Source: an uncultured Lachnospiraceae bacterium (GTDB lineage Bacteria > Bacillota_A > Clostridia > Lachnospirales > Lachnospiraceae). From it: a stretch of 5,041 nt of DNA. Below, piece after piece: positions 1 through 5,041 of the stretch; position 1 is the first letter of the stretch, and each line of letters opens with the position of its first letter. The stretch is from NCBI GenBank assembly GCA_910588595.1, contig CAJUQU010000298.1, forward strand, positions 1-5,041. Reading direction: 5' to 3'. Below the pieces are notes generated by a model that had not been told where the DNA came from, made no database searches, and saw nothing but the letters and a program-made list of their open reading frames with translations. The translations under genes were made by a program, and so were the position numbers.

Positions 1-41
1 GTTGTCAGTGACTGGAGTTCAGACGTGTGCTCTTCCGATCT
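1..41 (+). other. Illumina TruSeq adapter remnant (artifact)
   Basis: Bases 8-41 match the 34-base TruSeq read-2 adapter/primer, beginning GTGACTGGAGTTC and ending CTTCCGATCT, with no mismatch I can see. Bases 1-7 (GTTGTCA) sit where the i7 index lies in such libraries and may be its last bases. Translated in the downstream reading frame, the adapter gives the peptide SVTGVQTCALPI, so a gene caller will attach it to the next gene from a TTG at position 2. It is untrimmed library sequence, not part of the genome, and it marks the true left end of assembled DNA at about base 42. Confidence 0.98.
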
Positions 42-766
42 TCTGCGAAAAGATAAAAGCAAGGACAACGGCGCATAAGCATCCTACAAAGGGCTATCCG
101 ATAGAAGAAAATATCTTTGACAATGTGCTGTATTGTGGTGTGTGCGGCAGGAAAATGACACGCAACAGCTATGTGAAGCAGTATGCAGACGGGGAGAAAG
201 CAAGACTTGACGGATATTTCTGTCTCAATGGTGGGCAGACAAAAGTTACGGTATGCCCGGAATCGAACCGTATATCAAAAAATGAGCTGTTGGATATATT
301 GCTGCCTCTTATCCGTATTGAATTTGAGATTTTTCTTAGCCAACCAAAGCGTTACATGGAATATGGAAAGGAAAGGATAGCAGAGGCGGTAAAAAAGACA
401 GATAAAAAGTTAAGTGAGACAGAAGCAAAGATTAGACGCTTCCGTGAAGAAGAAGGCAGCGTATATGTGGATTACCGTGCCGGGAAAATGATTCAGAAAG
501 ATTATGTGTCCTTTAAAATGAAACAGGAGGACAGACTGGAGGAATTGAGAAAACAACAGCAGGAATGGGAAAAAGAAAAAAAGGCATTAGAAAAACTGGA
601 GACAAAGTATCTGGCAGCCATAAAAGCGCTTTTAAAACTGAAAAGCGGAAAGGATTTGACAAAAGATGTAGTGGAGGATTTTGTCGAAAAGATATATGTT
701 TATCCGGGAAAACGGATAGAAGTTTTGTTTACGGTTACGGCTGACAGCATGGAAGGGGTGAGGTAA
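42..766 (+). CDS. Large serine recombinase, C-terminal fragment (5' end missing)
   Basis: This is the C-terminal part (about 241 codons) of a large serine site-specific recombinase. The family cuts and rejoins DNA at attachment sites through a catalytic serine in an N-terminal resolvase domain. That domain is absent here because the contig begins inside the gene, directly after adapter sequence. What remains is the end of the recombinase domain (GYPIEENIFDNVLYCG), a zinc ribbon with cysteines encoded at 134-136, 143-145, 221-223 and 254-256 (CGVC...C...C), a long charged coiled-coil (about 375-630), and the usual closing segment (VVEDFVEKIYVYPGKRIEVLF). No start codon is assigned; the TTG at position 2 lies in the adapter region and is not real. 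The TAA stop (764-766) overlaps the ATG of the next recombinase by one base, so the two are probably co-transcribed and translationally coupled. The fragment cannot show whether the missing half is intact in the genome. Confidence 0.93.
751..758 (+). promoter_or_regulatory. Ribosome binding site for the second recombinase, inside the first
   Basis: GGAAGGGG lies 7 bases before the ATG at 766 and is still within the coding sequence of the upstream recombinase. With the TAATG stop/start overlap, it supports ATG 766 as the true start and coupled translation of the pair. Confidence 0.7.
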
Positions 767-2463
767 TGGATAGGCTGGCAATCTATTTACGCTTATCCTT
801 AGAGGACAAAAGAGCCATCGAGGATGGCGGTTTTACTCAGGACGAGAGTAACAGCATCGGAAACCAGAGAAAGCAGATTTTAGAATACATACATCACAAT
901 CCAGAGCTTTCAAAGTATGAAATCATGGAATTTTGTGATGATGGCTGCTCCGGCACAAATATGGAAAGGCCGGGTATGCAGAAACTATTGAAGGAGGTAA
1001 AGGAAAACAGGATACGCTGCATCATTGTAAAGGATATGTCCCGGTTTTCAAGGGATTATATCGAAATGGGAACCTATCTGAACCAGATATTCCCATTTAT
1101 GGGCATCCGTTTTATAGCCCTTAATGACCATTATGACAGCAGGGAGCATCATGGAAGTACCATCGAGATTGATACGGCGTTCCAGACACTTTTATATGAT
1201 TTATACAGCAAGGATGTATCTGTTAAGGTAAAGGCTTCTTTTGAAAATAAGTGCGCAAATGGAGAATATGTTTTCGGACAGGTTCCTTTTGGGTATGAGA
1301 AAAGCAAGGAGGTAAAAAATACTGTTGTAGTGAATGAGAAAGAGGCGGGAATTGTACGGTATATCTTTTCCCTCGCTCTGGGGAGCGATGATGTGCAGGG
1401 CAAAAGCAGTACGCAGATTGCAAAGCAGCTTTATGAGGAAGGTGTACCAACAATCATGCAGATCCGCAAGCCTGATAAAGCAGTCCATGATGGAAAACTT
1501 CATACATGGAGCAGTCAGGCAGTCAGGAATATCCTGAATAACCGTTTTTATCTTGGAGAAATGGCATATGGGAAATCTGTCAGAAAATCAGTAGGCAGTA
1601 AGGACGGTTTGGCTGTGCCGAGAGAAGATTGGAAAGTGATACCTGATCACCATGAAGCGCTGATTTCGGAGGAAATTTTTAAACAGGTTTCGGCATTCAG
1701 ACCAGAACACTCTACCACACGGAAAAATTCAGCTTCGCTGAATCGAGAGAAGCATCCGCTGACTGGTAAACTGTATTGCGGCTGCTGCGGGTATTCCCTA
1801 AATTATAAATCAATCCGGGGAAAGAACAAGTATAGGAGATTTGAGTGCAGGAAACACTCCCTGCTCCAAATACCGGAGTGCTGTACTTATATGAATGCCG
1901 ATCTGTTGGAGGAAACAGTTCTTTTTATGCTAAATAAGGAACTAATGTTTCGGGGCAATGCTATGAAGCAGAAAGAAAATCTGTTTTCTTTTCAGAAAGC
2001 AGGTATCCATACATTAAAAAAGAAACTGGACGGATACAGGCAGGAGAAAAAGCAGATACAGGCAGAGAAAGATGCCCTGTATGAGAAATATGCACTTACC
2101 AAACTTCCTGTTGCAGAATATCAAAGAAAAGCAATGGAACTGACAGAGCGGATATCTTCTTTATCCGTATTGGAAGAGGAAGCCGTAGAAAAGCTCACAA
2201 GACTGGAAGACGAATACCAAAAGGCAGAGGAAGATATGAAACAGATTATCCGGTTTTCTCACATCGAGGAACTGACACAGGAGGTGGTTGATACTTTCAT
2301 TAGAAGAGTATATGCTTATAAGGATAAGAGGGTTGAGATAGAGTGGAATTTCAGTGTGGATAATGCCGCAAAATACGGTATGGGGGTAGTCAGTCAAAAA
2401 CAACTTAGCAATAACTTCCCATCAATTTTTACTGTACTTAGCAGCTATTTCCCATCACCCTAA
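766..2463 (+). CDS. Large serine recombinase (resolvase/invertase family), complete
   Basis: This 565-residue site-specific recombinase probably integrates or excises a mobile element (TnpX/TndX-like clostridial group). The N-terminal resolvase domain (about 3-150) holds YLRLS with the likely nucleophile Ser11 and Arg9, SNSIGNQ (28-34), DDGCSGTNMERP (58-69), and KDMSRFSRD with Arg93 and Arg96 in the positions of the active-site arginines. A recombinase domain follows (about 165-315; GQVPFGY at 171-177, WSSQAVRNILNNRFYLGE at 248-265). A zinc ribbon has Cys338/Cys341, Cys361 and Cys372/373. A coiled coil spans about 410-495 and ends in the family's closing segment (VVDTFIRRVYAYKDKRVEIEWNF, 507-529). 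All expected catalytic residues are visible, so it should be active. About 36 residues after IEWNF are unusual: they contain two similar blocks, LSNNFPSI and LSSYFPSP. The gene overlaps the upstream recombinase stop by one base. Whether the two work together, as tandem serine recombinases in some elements do, is inference. Confidence 0.95.
   Translation: MDRLAIYLRLSLEDKRAIEDGGFTQDESNSIGNQRKQILEYIHHNPELSKYEIMEFCDDGCSGTNMERPGMQKLLKEVKENRIRCIIVKDMSRFSRDYIEMGTYLNQIFPFMGIRFIALNDHYDSREHHGSTIEIDTAFQTLLYDLYSKDVSVKVKASFENKCANGEYVFGQVPFGYEKSKEVKNTVVVNEKEAGIVRYIFSLALGSDDVQGKSSTQIAKQLYEEGVPTIMQIRKPDKAVHDGKLHTWSSQAVRNILNNRFYLGEMAYGKSVRKSVGSKDGLAVPREDWKVIPDHHEALISEEIFKQVSAFRPEHSTTRKNSASLNREKHPLTGKLYCGCCGYSLNYKSIRGKNKYRRFECRKHSLLQIPECCTYMNADLLEETVLFMLNKELMFRGNAMKQKENLFSFQKAGIHTLKKKLDGYRQEKKQIQAEKDALYEKYALTKLPVAEYQRKAMELTERISSLSVLEEEAVEKLTRLEDEYQKAEEDMKQIIRFSHIEELTQEVVDTFIRRVYAYKDKRVEIEWNFSVDNAAKYGMGVVSQKQLSNNFPSIFTVLSSYFPSP
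2403..2457 (+). repeat. Imperfect 22-bp direct repeat, 33-bp period, at the end of the recombinase gene
   Basis: Bases 2403-2424 and 2436-2457 match at 18 of 22 positions (ACTTAGCA....TTCCCATCA). The 33-base spacing keeps the reading frame and gives the paired peptides LSNNFPSI and LSSYFPSP. The repeat may be a small in-frame duplication or a protein-binding repeat near an element end; the sequence does not decide between them. Confidence 0.6.
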
Positions 2464-2655
2464 CGGAGTTATGCGGGTTTGCGGGCTTTGGACTTGAAAA
2501 AAAGTGAAAAAGTTCGTGACAATTACTTGACATCAACGGGATATGGACGGCTCGACGTGGCGGGGGTGTTCGAGTTTTTGGCTGGGATTGGGCGAGGGGG
2601 ATAATCCTATTTATGTACGAATGTATGCACGCACAAATTCATTGAAAACAGGCGC
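2464..2655. other. Non-coding stretch between recombinase and terminator, G-rich in the middle
   Basis: No convincing gene lies here. The stretch holds an A-rich run (about 2497-2513), an isolated TTGACA (2527-2532) without a matching -10 box, a weak hairpin with a T tract (2549-2579), and a G-rich block (2562-2600). A 68-codon frame starting at 2543 has no ribosome binding site and runs through a transcription terminator into the neighbouring gene's 3' end, so I read it as chance. The stretch follows an integration enzyme and could contain the boundary of a mobile element, but no attachment site can be named from one end alone. Confidence 0.6.
2549..2579 (+). terminator. Weak candidate terminator after the recombinase pair
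   Basis: CTCGA (2551-2555) pairs with TCGAG (2570-2574). Two further G-T wobble pairs can be added at the base, and the right arm is followed directly by TTTTT (2575-2579). The loop is 14 bases and the stem is short, so the call is tentative. It lies 86 bases past the recombinase stop. Confidence 0.28.
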
Positions 2656-2686
2656 AAAAACAGGAAACCTTTCCTTGGTTTCCTGT
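2656..2686 (-). terminator. Intrinsic terminator for the minus-strand acyltransferase gene
   Basis: The left arm CAGGAAACC (2661-2669) is an exact inverted repeat of GGTTTCCTG (2677-2685) around a 7-base loop, and A2660/T2686 adds a tenth pair. Read on the minus strand, the hairpin is followed by a run of five T (complement of AAAAA at 2656-2660), a standard Rho-independent layout. On the plus strand the following bases (CTTGGTG) are not T-rich, so it mainly serves the minus strand. It starts 20 bases beyond the second in-frame stop of the acyltransferase frame (2707-2709), which supports that position as the original gene end. Confidence 0.8.
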
Positions 2687-2706
2687 CTTGGTGTACTGAT
2701 GGTTAT

Positions 2707-2781
2707 TCAGTTTTTAGCTGACTGCAATTCTGCAAAATCGGATGTATAAAGCACTGCCGCTTCGGTTTCAGGCTTCAGATT
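2707..2781 (-). pseudogene. Probable former C-terminal codons of the acyltransferase, now beyond a stop
   Basis: Past the TGA at 2782-2784 the same minus-strand frame stays open for 24 codons (NLKPETEAAVLYTSDF, then AELQSAKN) and ends at TGA 2707-2709, 20 bases before the terminator hairpin. Removing three 7-base repeat units (21 bases) joins GHL directly to KPETEAAV with no stop, giving one continuous frame. I infer that these codons were the original C-terminus. The conserved acyltransferase domain ends before them, so their loss may be tolerated. Confidence 0.55.
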
Positions 2782-2802
2782 TCAGATGTCAGATTTCAGA
2801 TG
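2768..2802 (+). repeat. Five 7-bp tandem units (TCAGATK type) overlapping a stop codon
   Basis: The units are TCAGGCT, TCAGATT, TCAGATG, TCAGATT, TCAGATG. The last four form a perfect 14-base unit repeated twice (2775-2788 and 2789-2802). On the minus strand each of these four units reads TGA. Because 7 is one more than a multiple of three, the TGA shifts through all three frames over three units, so one of them becomes a stop in the acyltransferase frame at 2782-2784. The tract looks like slipped-strand expansion. Confidence 0.85.
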
Positions 2803-3594
2803 TCCTTTTGCAATTCCAAATTTCTTCCCCGCTAACAAGTATTCTTTTATTTTACGTTGAAGTGATGTTTTTTCAGGCAGTTGTTCATCAACAGTTTCAA
2901 TACCGGGAAAAATCCATCCCATGTACCATGTTGCATCGTGATCGACAGTGTCGATCTCAAACAGGTTCTGAAATGCAAGTATATTTGATTCTTTTCCCAG
3001 CATTTCTTTTAGCTCAGGCATGAGCATCCAAGTGTCACATGTCAGATCTACATCCGCCCATTCGGGATAATACTCTGTCCTGAACTCCTTGAACGATTTG
3101 ATGGATTGAGCGACCGAACTTTTTCGAAGATCGGCATCAGACGGAATATGAACTGCTATCTCTCGATCCTTACCATCGACAAATTCGTACTCTAAAGCTC
3201 CCATTCGGTATTCGTTTAAGGATATCTGACGAGGAAACCACCACGCCCAGACAAATTTGTAAGTTTGAAACGTTTGATGGTACTCATGCAGAAATCTGGT
3301 ACAAAATTTCATAGTAGCAACAAAAATATCATTTGAAATATTGCGTTTTACGTATGCCCCGTGAGAATAAATACTGATTATGTTCAGTAATTCCCAAAGA
3401 ATTTTAAATCCGTCAGGATCGTCACCTAATAATGCCTGCAATTCTTTTATCCCGGCATCCCATTCATCACGCTTTAATATTTTGTTTATCACAGTATTCG
3501 GAATAGGAGCATTTCTGCTTCTACCGTAATCAATAAGTTGCTTTTCGACTTCACTCGGGATTTCTAACAGCCTAAACAATTCGGTAATCTCCAT
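2782..3594 (-). CDS. Acyltransferase domain protein (NAT_N/GNAT_C type), probably C-terminally shortened
   Basis: This 270-residue soluble protein shows no signal peptide or membrane segment. I recognise the two-part acyltransferase family of Clostridia: a helical N-terminal domain (about 1-115) followed by a GNAT-like C-terminal domain (about 120-260). Visible family landmarks are FPRQISLNEYRMGALEYEF (120-138), VHIPSDADL (148-156), the segment ending EYYPEW (174-179), CDTWMLMPELKEML (186-199), ESNILAFQNLFEI (202-214) and LPEKTSLQRKIKEYLLAGKKFG (239-260). The acyl donor, acceptor and pathway cannot be read from the sequence. I chose ATG 3592-3594 because GGAGG (3603-3607) sits 8 bases upstream. 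The TTG five codons earlier would place that ribosome binding site inside the gene. The stop (2782-2784) lies in a 7-base tandem repeat and the frame resumes for 24 codons beyond it. The gene is transcribed divergently from the AraC-type regulator, a possible but unproven controller. Confidence 0.85.
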   Translation of the reverse strand: MEITELFRLLEIPSEVEKQLIDYGRSRNAPIPNTVINKILKRDEWDAGIKELQALLGDDPDGFKILWELLNIISIYSHGAYVKRNISNDIFVATMKFCTRFLHEYHQTFQTYKFVWAWWFPRQISLNEYRMGALEYEFVDGKDREIAVHIPSDADLRKSSVAQSIKSFKEFRTEYYPEWADVDLTCDTWMLMPELKEMLGKESNILAFQNLFEIDTVDHDATWYMGWIFPGIETVDEQLPEKTSLQRKIKEYLLAGKKFGIAKGHLKSDI

Positions 3595-3602
3595 CAAAAT
3601 AT

Positions 3603-3607
3603 CCTCC
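3603..3607 (-). promoter_or_regulatory. Ribosome binding site fixing the acyltransferase start
   Basis: Minus-strand GGAGG is followed by 8 bases (ATATTTTG) and then ATG at 3594-3592. It decides the start in favour of this ATG over the in-frame TTG at 3609-3607, which overlaps the GGAGG itself. Confidence 0.85.
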
Positions 3608-3633
3608 AATTCTAATTATTGTCACTTAATTTT

Positions 3634-3662
3634 ATAGTAATGCCCGGATCTGCATTCGTCAA
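3634..3662 (-). promoter_or_regulatory. Candidate sigma-A promoter for the acyltransferase
   Basis: On the minus strand TTGACG (3662-3657, one base from consensus) and TACTAT (3639-3634, four of six) are separated by 17 bases. Transcription would start near 3626, leaving a short leader of about 30 bases before the ATG. The spacing and position fit well, but the -10 box is only fair. Confidence 0.45.
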
Positions 3663-3720
3663 TAATTTCTTTACTGTACTTTCAATATGCGCTATATTTA
3701 CATTAAATAAATCATTGTGA

Positions 3721-3745
3721 ACAGATTTCTAAAGACCCGATCTGT
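3721..3745. repeat. Inverted repeat in the divergent intergenic region
   Basis: ACAGAT (3721-3726) and ATCTGT (3740-3745) are exact inverted copies 13 bases apart, about 20 bases before the TATAAT of the regulator's candidate promoter. It is a possible operator but short enough to be chance. Confidence 0.3.
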
Positions 3746-3764
3746 AGCGCCTGCTGCAACGCTG

Positions 3765-3770
3765 TATAAT
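3765..3770 (+). promoter_or_regulatory. Candidate -10 box for the AraC-type regulator
   Basis: A perfect TATAAT lies about 100 bases before the TTG start. No good -35 box is found at 16-18 bases (3742-3747 reads CTGTAG), so the promoter, if real, is weak or activator-dependent. An activator of the AraC class would fit such a site, but that is inference. Confidence 0.35.
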
Positions 3771-3830
3771 GTATTGCGAAGTATGGTATTTCCGGTCAAG
3801 AAAAAAGGCTGTTTTCGGCTTAAAATGAAG

Positions 3831-3855
3831 TTAGAGCATTTTAAACACGCTCTAA
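3831..3855. promoter_or_regulatory. Palindrome just before the regulator's ribosome binding site (possible operator)
   Basis: TTAGAGC (3831-3837) and GCTCTAA (3849-3855) are perfect inverted copies around 11 bases (ATTTTAAACAC), and some inner bases also pair. It ends exactly where the purine-rich ribosome binding site begins (3854-3864). It could be an operator for self-regulation or an RNA hairpin that limits access to the ribosome binding site. Confidence 0.5.
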
Positions 3856-3871
3856 GGAAGGGGGAACGCGC

Positions 3872-5041
3872 TTGAAAAATTCCAATGCGATCGATGGTTC
3901 CATAGACTATATCGAAAGTCGTTTGACATCAGCTTTTGATATTGGTGAATTGGCACAGCAGTCTTTTTTTTCGAAAACGCATTACCAAAGACTGTTTCGT
4001 GCCGTTGTTGGCGAACCTGTGATGGAATATGTTAAAAACCGCCGGTTACAACTTGCCTGTCGTGATGTGTGTGCAGGGAGTATTGGAATCTTGGACATTG
4101 CACTTAAGTATGGTTACGATTCTCACGAAGGTTTCACCCGGGCGTTTAAGGCATACTTCGGCGTGACACCCTCCGAATACCGTAAATATAATATTCCAAA
4201 CGAAACGGAGGTAATCGTAATGTTATCAAACGAGGTATTAGACAGGATCGGACAAAATGCGGAAAAAACTTCTGCCATGTTAAGCAATTTCATTGAGGAA
4301 GCGGAAAAACTGGTTGCTCGCGCCAATAAAGCGGCAGCGTCAGCGGGTGAGAAGGGCACAACAACAACCATCTTGGCAAATGAGTTGAGCAGCCTTGCCA
4401 AGCGCATAGAACAACTTAGAAATGAGAAGGTAAGAAATCTGACAGCAGGGGCGACGTCCTCATTAGAAATGTTTGACAAGATATTTGCCTTGATACGCTG
4501 CCTTGATGACGGGGTTTTCCAGATGAATCTGCTGCGTTTCTTTTGCGGCATTGAAACAGGGCGTATTTCTCCGCCAAAAGACCAGTTTGAAGCGATCGAA
4601 GCAGACTATGCCAAGTTGTGCAGCCAATTTGTGGGCTGCAAAGAACACATGATCACTTTGATGAACGAAGCGGTTGAAGTGGTTAATGAGGACATTAAAC
4701 AAGAAGCCGCAAATTGCGTTGAAGCGTGTATCAGAGTCATGGATCAGGCTGTTGAGATAGGCGAGAACACCGCGTCATCGGCACACGTCGCTGCCAGATC
4801 ATTGGGCGAGCGCGGCAGAGCATTCTCTTATATTGCCAAAGAGGTAAGTGCAATCATAAACATCTTCAAAAATGTGACAGCGGATTTCAGGAATTCCCAA
4901 GATTTAACGACTGCCCTTTCTCAATTATCCGGCGCTGTGTACAGCATGAATATAAATGGTTTCAACGCTTCCGTTGAGTCCGCGAGAGCAGGAAATCCTG
5001 CCGAATGCCTGGAGGCCGCCGATAATATGATGAAATACGCA
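3872..5041 (+). CDS. AraC-type regulator fused to a helical, chemoreceptor-like C-terminal region (3' end beyond window)
   Basis: The frame stays open for 390 codons to the last base of the window. The TTG start follows AAGGAAGGGGG (3854-3864) at 7 bases. Residues 9-105 form an AraC-family DNA-binding domain with two helix-turn-helix units: FDIGELAQQSFFSKTHYQRLF (22-42, two of its segments) and ILDIALKYGYDSHEGFTRAF (73-92), closing with FGVTPSEYRK (96-105). Such an N-terminal AraC domain followed by another domain is a known layout (for example Rob), normally with a GyrI-like ligand-binding domain. Here residues 117-390 are instead mostly Ala/Glu-rich helix. Two stretches resemble the tip of chemoreceptor signalling domains: AARSLGERGRAFSYIAKEV (307-325) and MNINGFNASVESARAG (359-374). 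It may bind DNA in response to a signal sensed or relayed by helical bundles; the function is unproven. No membrane segment is seen. A strong internal start lies at codon 117. It is divergent from the acyltransferase gene. Confidence 0.88.
   Translation, partial: MKNSNAIDGSIDYIESRLTSAFDIGELAQQSFFSKTHYQRLFRAVVGEPVMEYVKNRRLQLACRDVCAGSIGILDIALKYGYDSHEGFTRAFKAYFGVTPSEYRKYNIPNETEVIVMLSNEVLDRIGQNAEKTSAMLSNFIEEAEKLVARANKAAASAGEKGTTTTILANELSSLAKRIEQLRNEKVRNLTAGATSSLEMFDKIFALIRCLDDGVFQMNLLRFFCGIETGRISPPKDQFEAIEADYAKLCSQFVGCKEHMITLMNEAVEVVNEDIKQEAANCVEACIRVMDQAVEIGENTASSAHVAARSLGERGRAFSYIAKEVSAIINIFKNVTADFRNSQDLTTALSQLSGAVYSMNINGFNASVESARAGNPAECLEAADNMMKYA
4207..4222 (+). promoter_or_regulatory. Internal ribosome binding site and in-frame ATG at the domain boundary
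   Basis: GGAGG (4207-4211), 8 bases, then ATG (4220-4222), which is codon 117 of the AraC fusion. It falls just after the DNA-binding domain. The match and spacing are as good as those of the acyltransferase gene. It could direct a separate product lacking the DNA-binding domain, or be a trace of an older separate gene. Confidence 0.55.

Noticed and set aside
2..41. TTG start at base 2 giving a 254-residue protein
   Set aside because: The start and first 13 codons fall in adapter/index sequence.
1149..1503. Several minus-strand and plus-strand short frames inside the second recombinase
   Set aside because: They overlap a clearly conserved coding region in other frames and resemble no protein.
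2527..2532. TTGACA as a -35 box
   Set aside because: The base positions 16-18 downstream give no -10 box (2550-2555 reads GCTCGA), and no gene follows.
2596..2606. GGGGGATAA resembling a reversed DnaA box
   Set aside because: It is a single imperfect copy with no cluster and no AT-rich unwinding region or replication gene nearby.
2543..2749. 68-codon plus-strand frame after the recombinases
   Set aside because: It has no ribosome binding site, no recognisable product and a low-complexity G-rich start. It also runs through the minus-strand terminator and into the 3' end of the acyltransferase frame.
2775..2802. Short repeat array considered as CRISPR
   Set aside because: The units are 7 or 14 bases with no spacers and no cas genes, so it is a simple tandem repeat.
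3643..3746. Similar CCCGGATCTGCA and CCCGATCTGTA elements in the intergenic region
   Set aside because: The match is short and gapped, at a level expected by chance without comparative support.
4123..4702. Two minus-strand frames (4123-4551 and 4463-4702)
   Set aside because: They lie opposite the long AraC-fusion frame, lack ribosome binding sites and read as antisense shadows.

Overview
The window looks like a contig fragment from a low-to-moderate GC Firmicute, most likely a gut Clostridia (Lachnospiraceae/Oscillospiraceae type). The evidence is clostridial large serine recombinases, strong GGAGG-type ribosome binding sites, and an acyltransferase family (NAT_N/GNAT_C) that I associate with Clostridia. 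This placement is inferred from gene families and style, not from a marker gene. Bases 1-41 are not biological: 8-41 match the Illumina TruSeq read-2 adapter and 1-7 are probably the end of its index.

Layout. From 42 to 2463 two large serine recombinase genes lie head to tail with a one-base overlap. The first has lost its catalytic end at the contig edge; the second is complete at 565 residues. They are probably the integration/excision module of a mobile element, and the second has an unusual, internally repeated C-terminal tail. From 2464 to 2706 there is no convincing gene, only a G-rich block, a weak hairpin with a T tract, and a good minus-strand terminator at 2656-2686. From 2782 to 3594 on the minus strand is an acyltransferase-like gene whose last codons run into five 7-base tandem units. 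A stop falls inside the repeat, and the same frame continues beyond it for 24 more codons to a second stop just before the terminator. This suggests that a repeat expansion shortened the protein.

From 3872 to the window edge on the plus strand is a long open gene with no stop in the window. It is easy to miss because it starts with TTG and runs off the end. Its N-terminus is an AraC-type DNA-binding domain. The rest is mostly helical and carries two stretches resembling the conserved signalling tip of methyl-accepting chemotaxis proteins. A strong ribosome binding site and in-frame ATG (4207-4222) sit exactly at the domain boundary, so a separate C-terminal product is possible. This gene and the acyltransferase are divergently transcribed from a 277-base intergenic region with candidate promoters and a palindrome, so the regulator could control itself, the acyltransferase, or both.

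The best candidate for something undescribed is the AraC/chemoreceptor-like fusion with its internal start. The heptamer-repeat truncation of the acyltransferase comes second.
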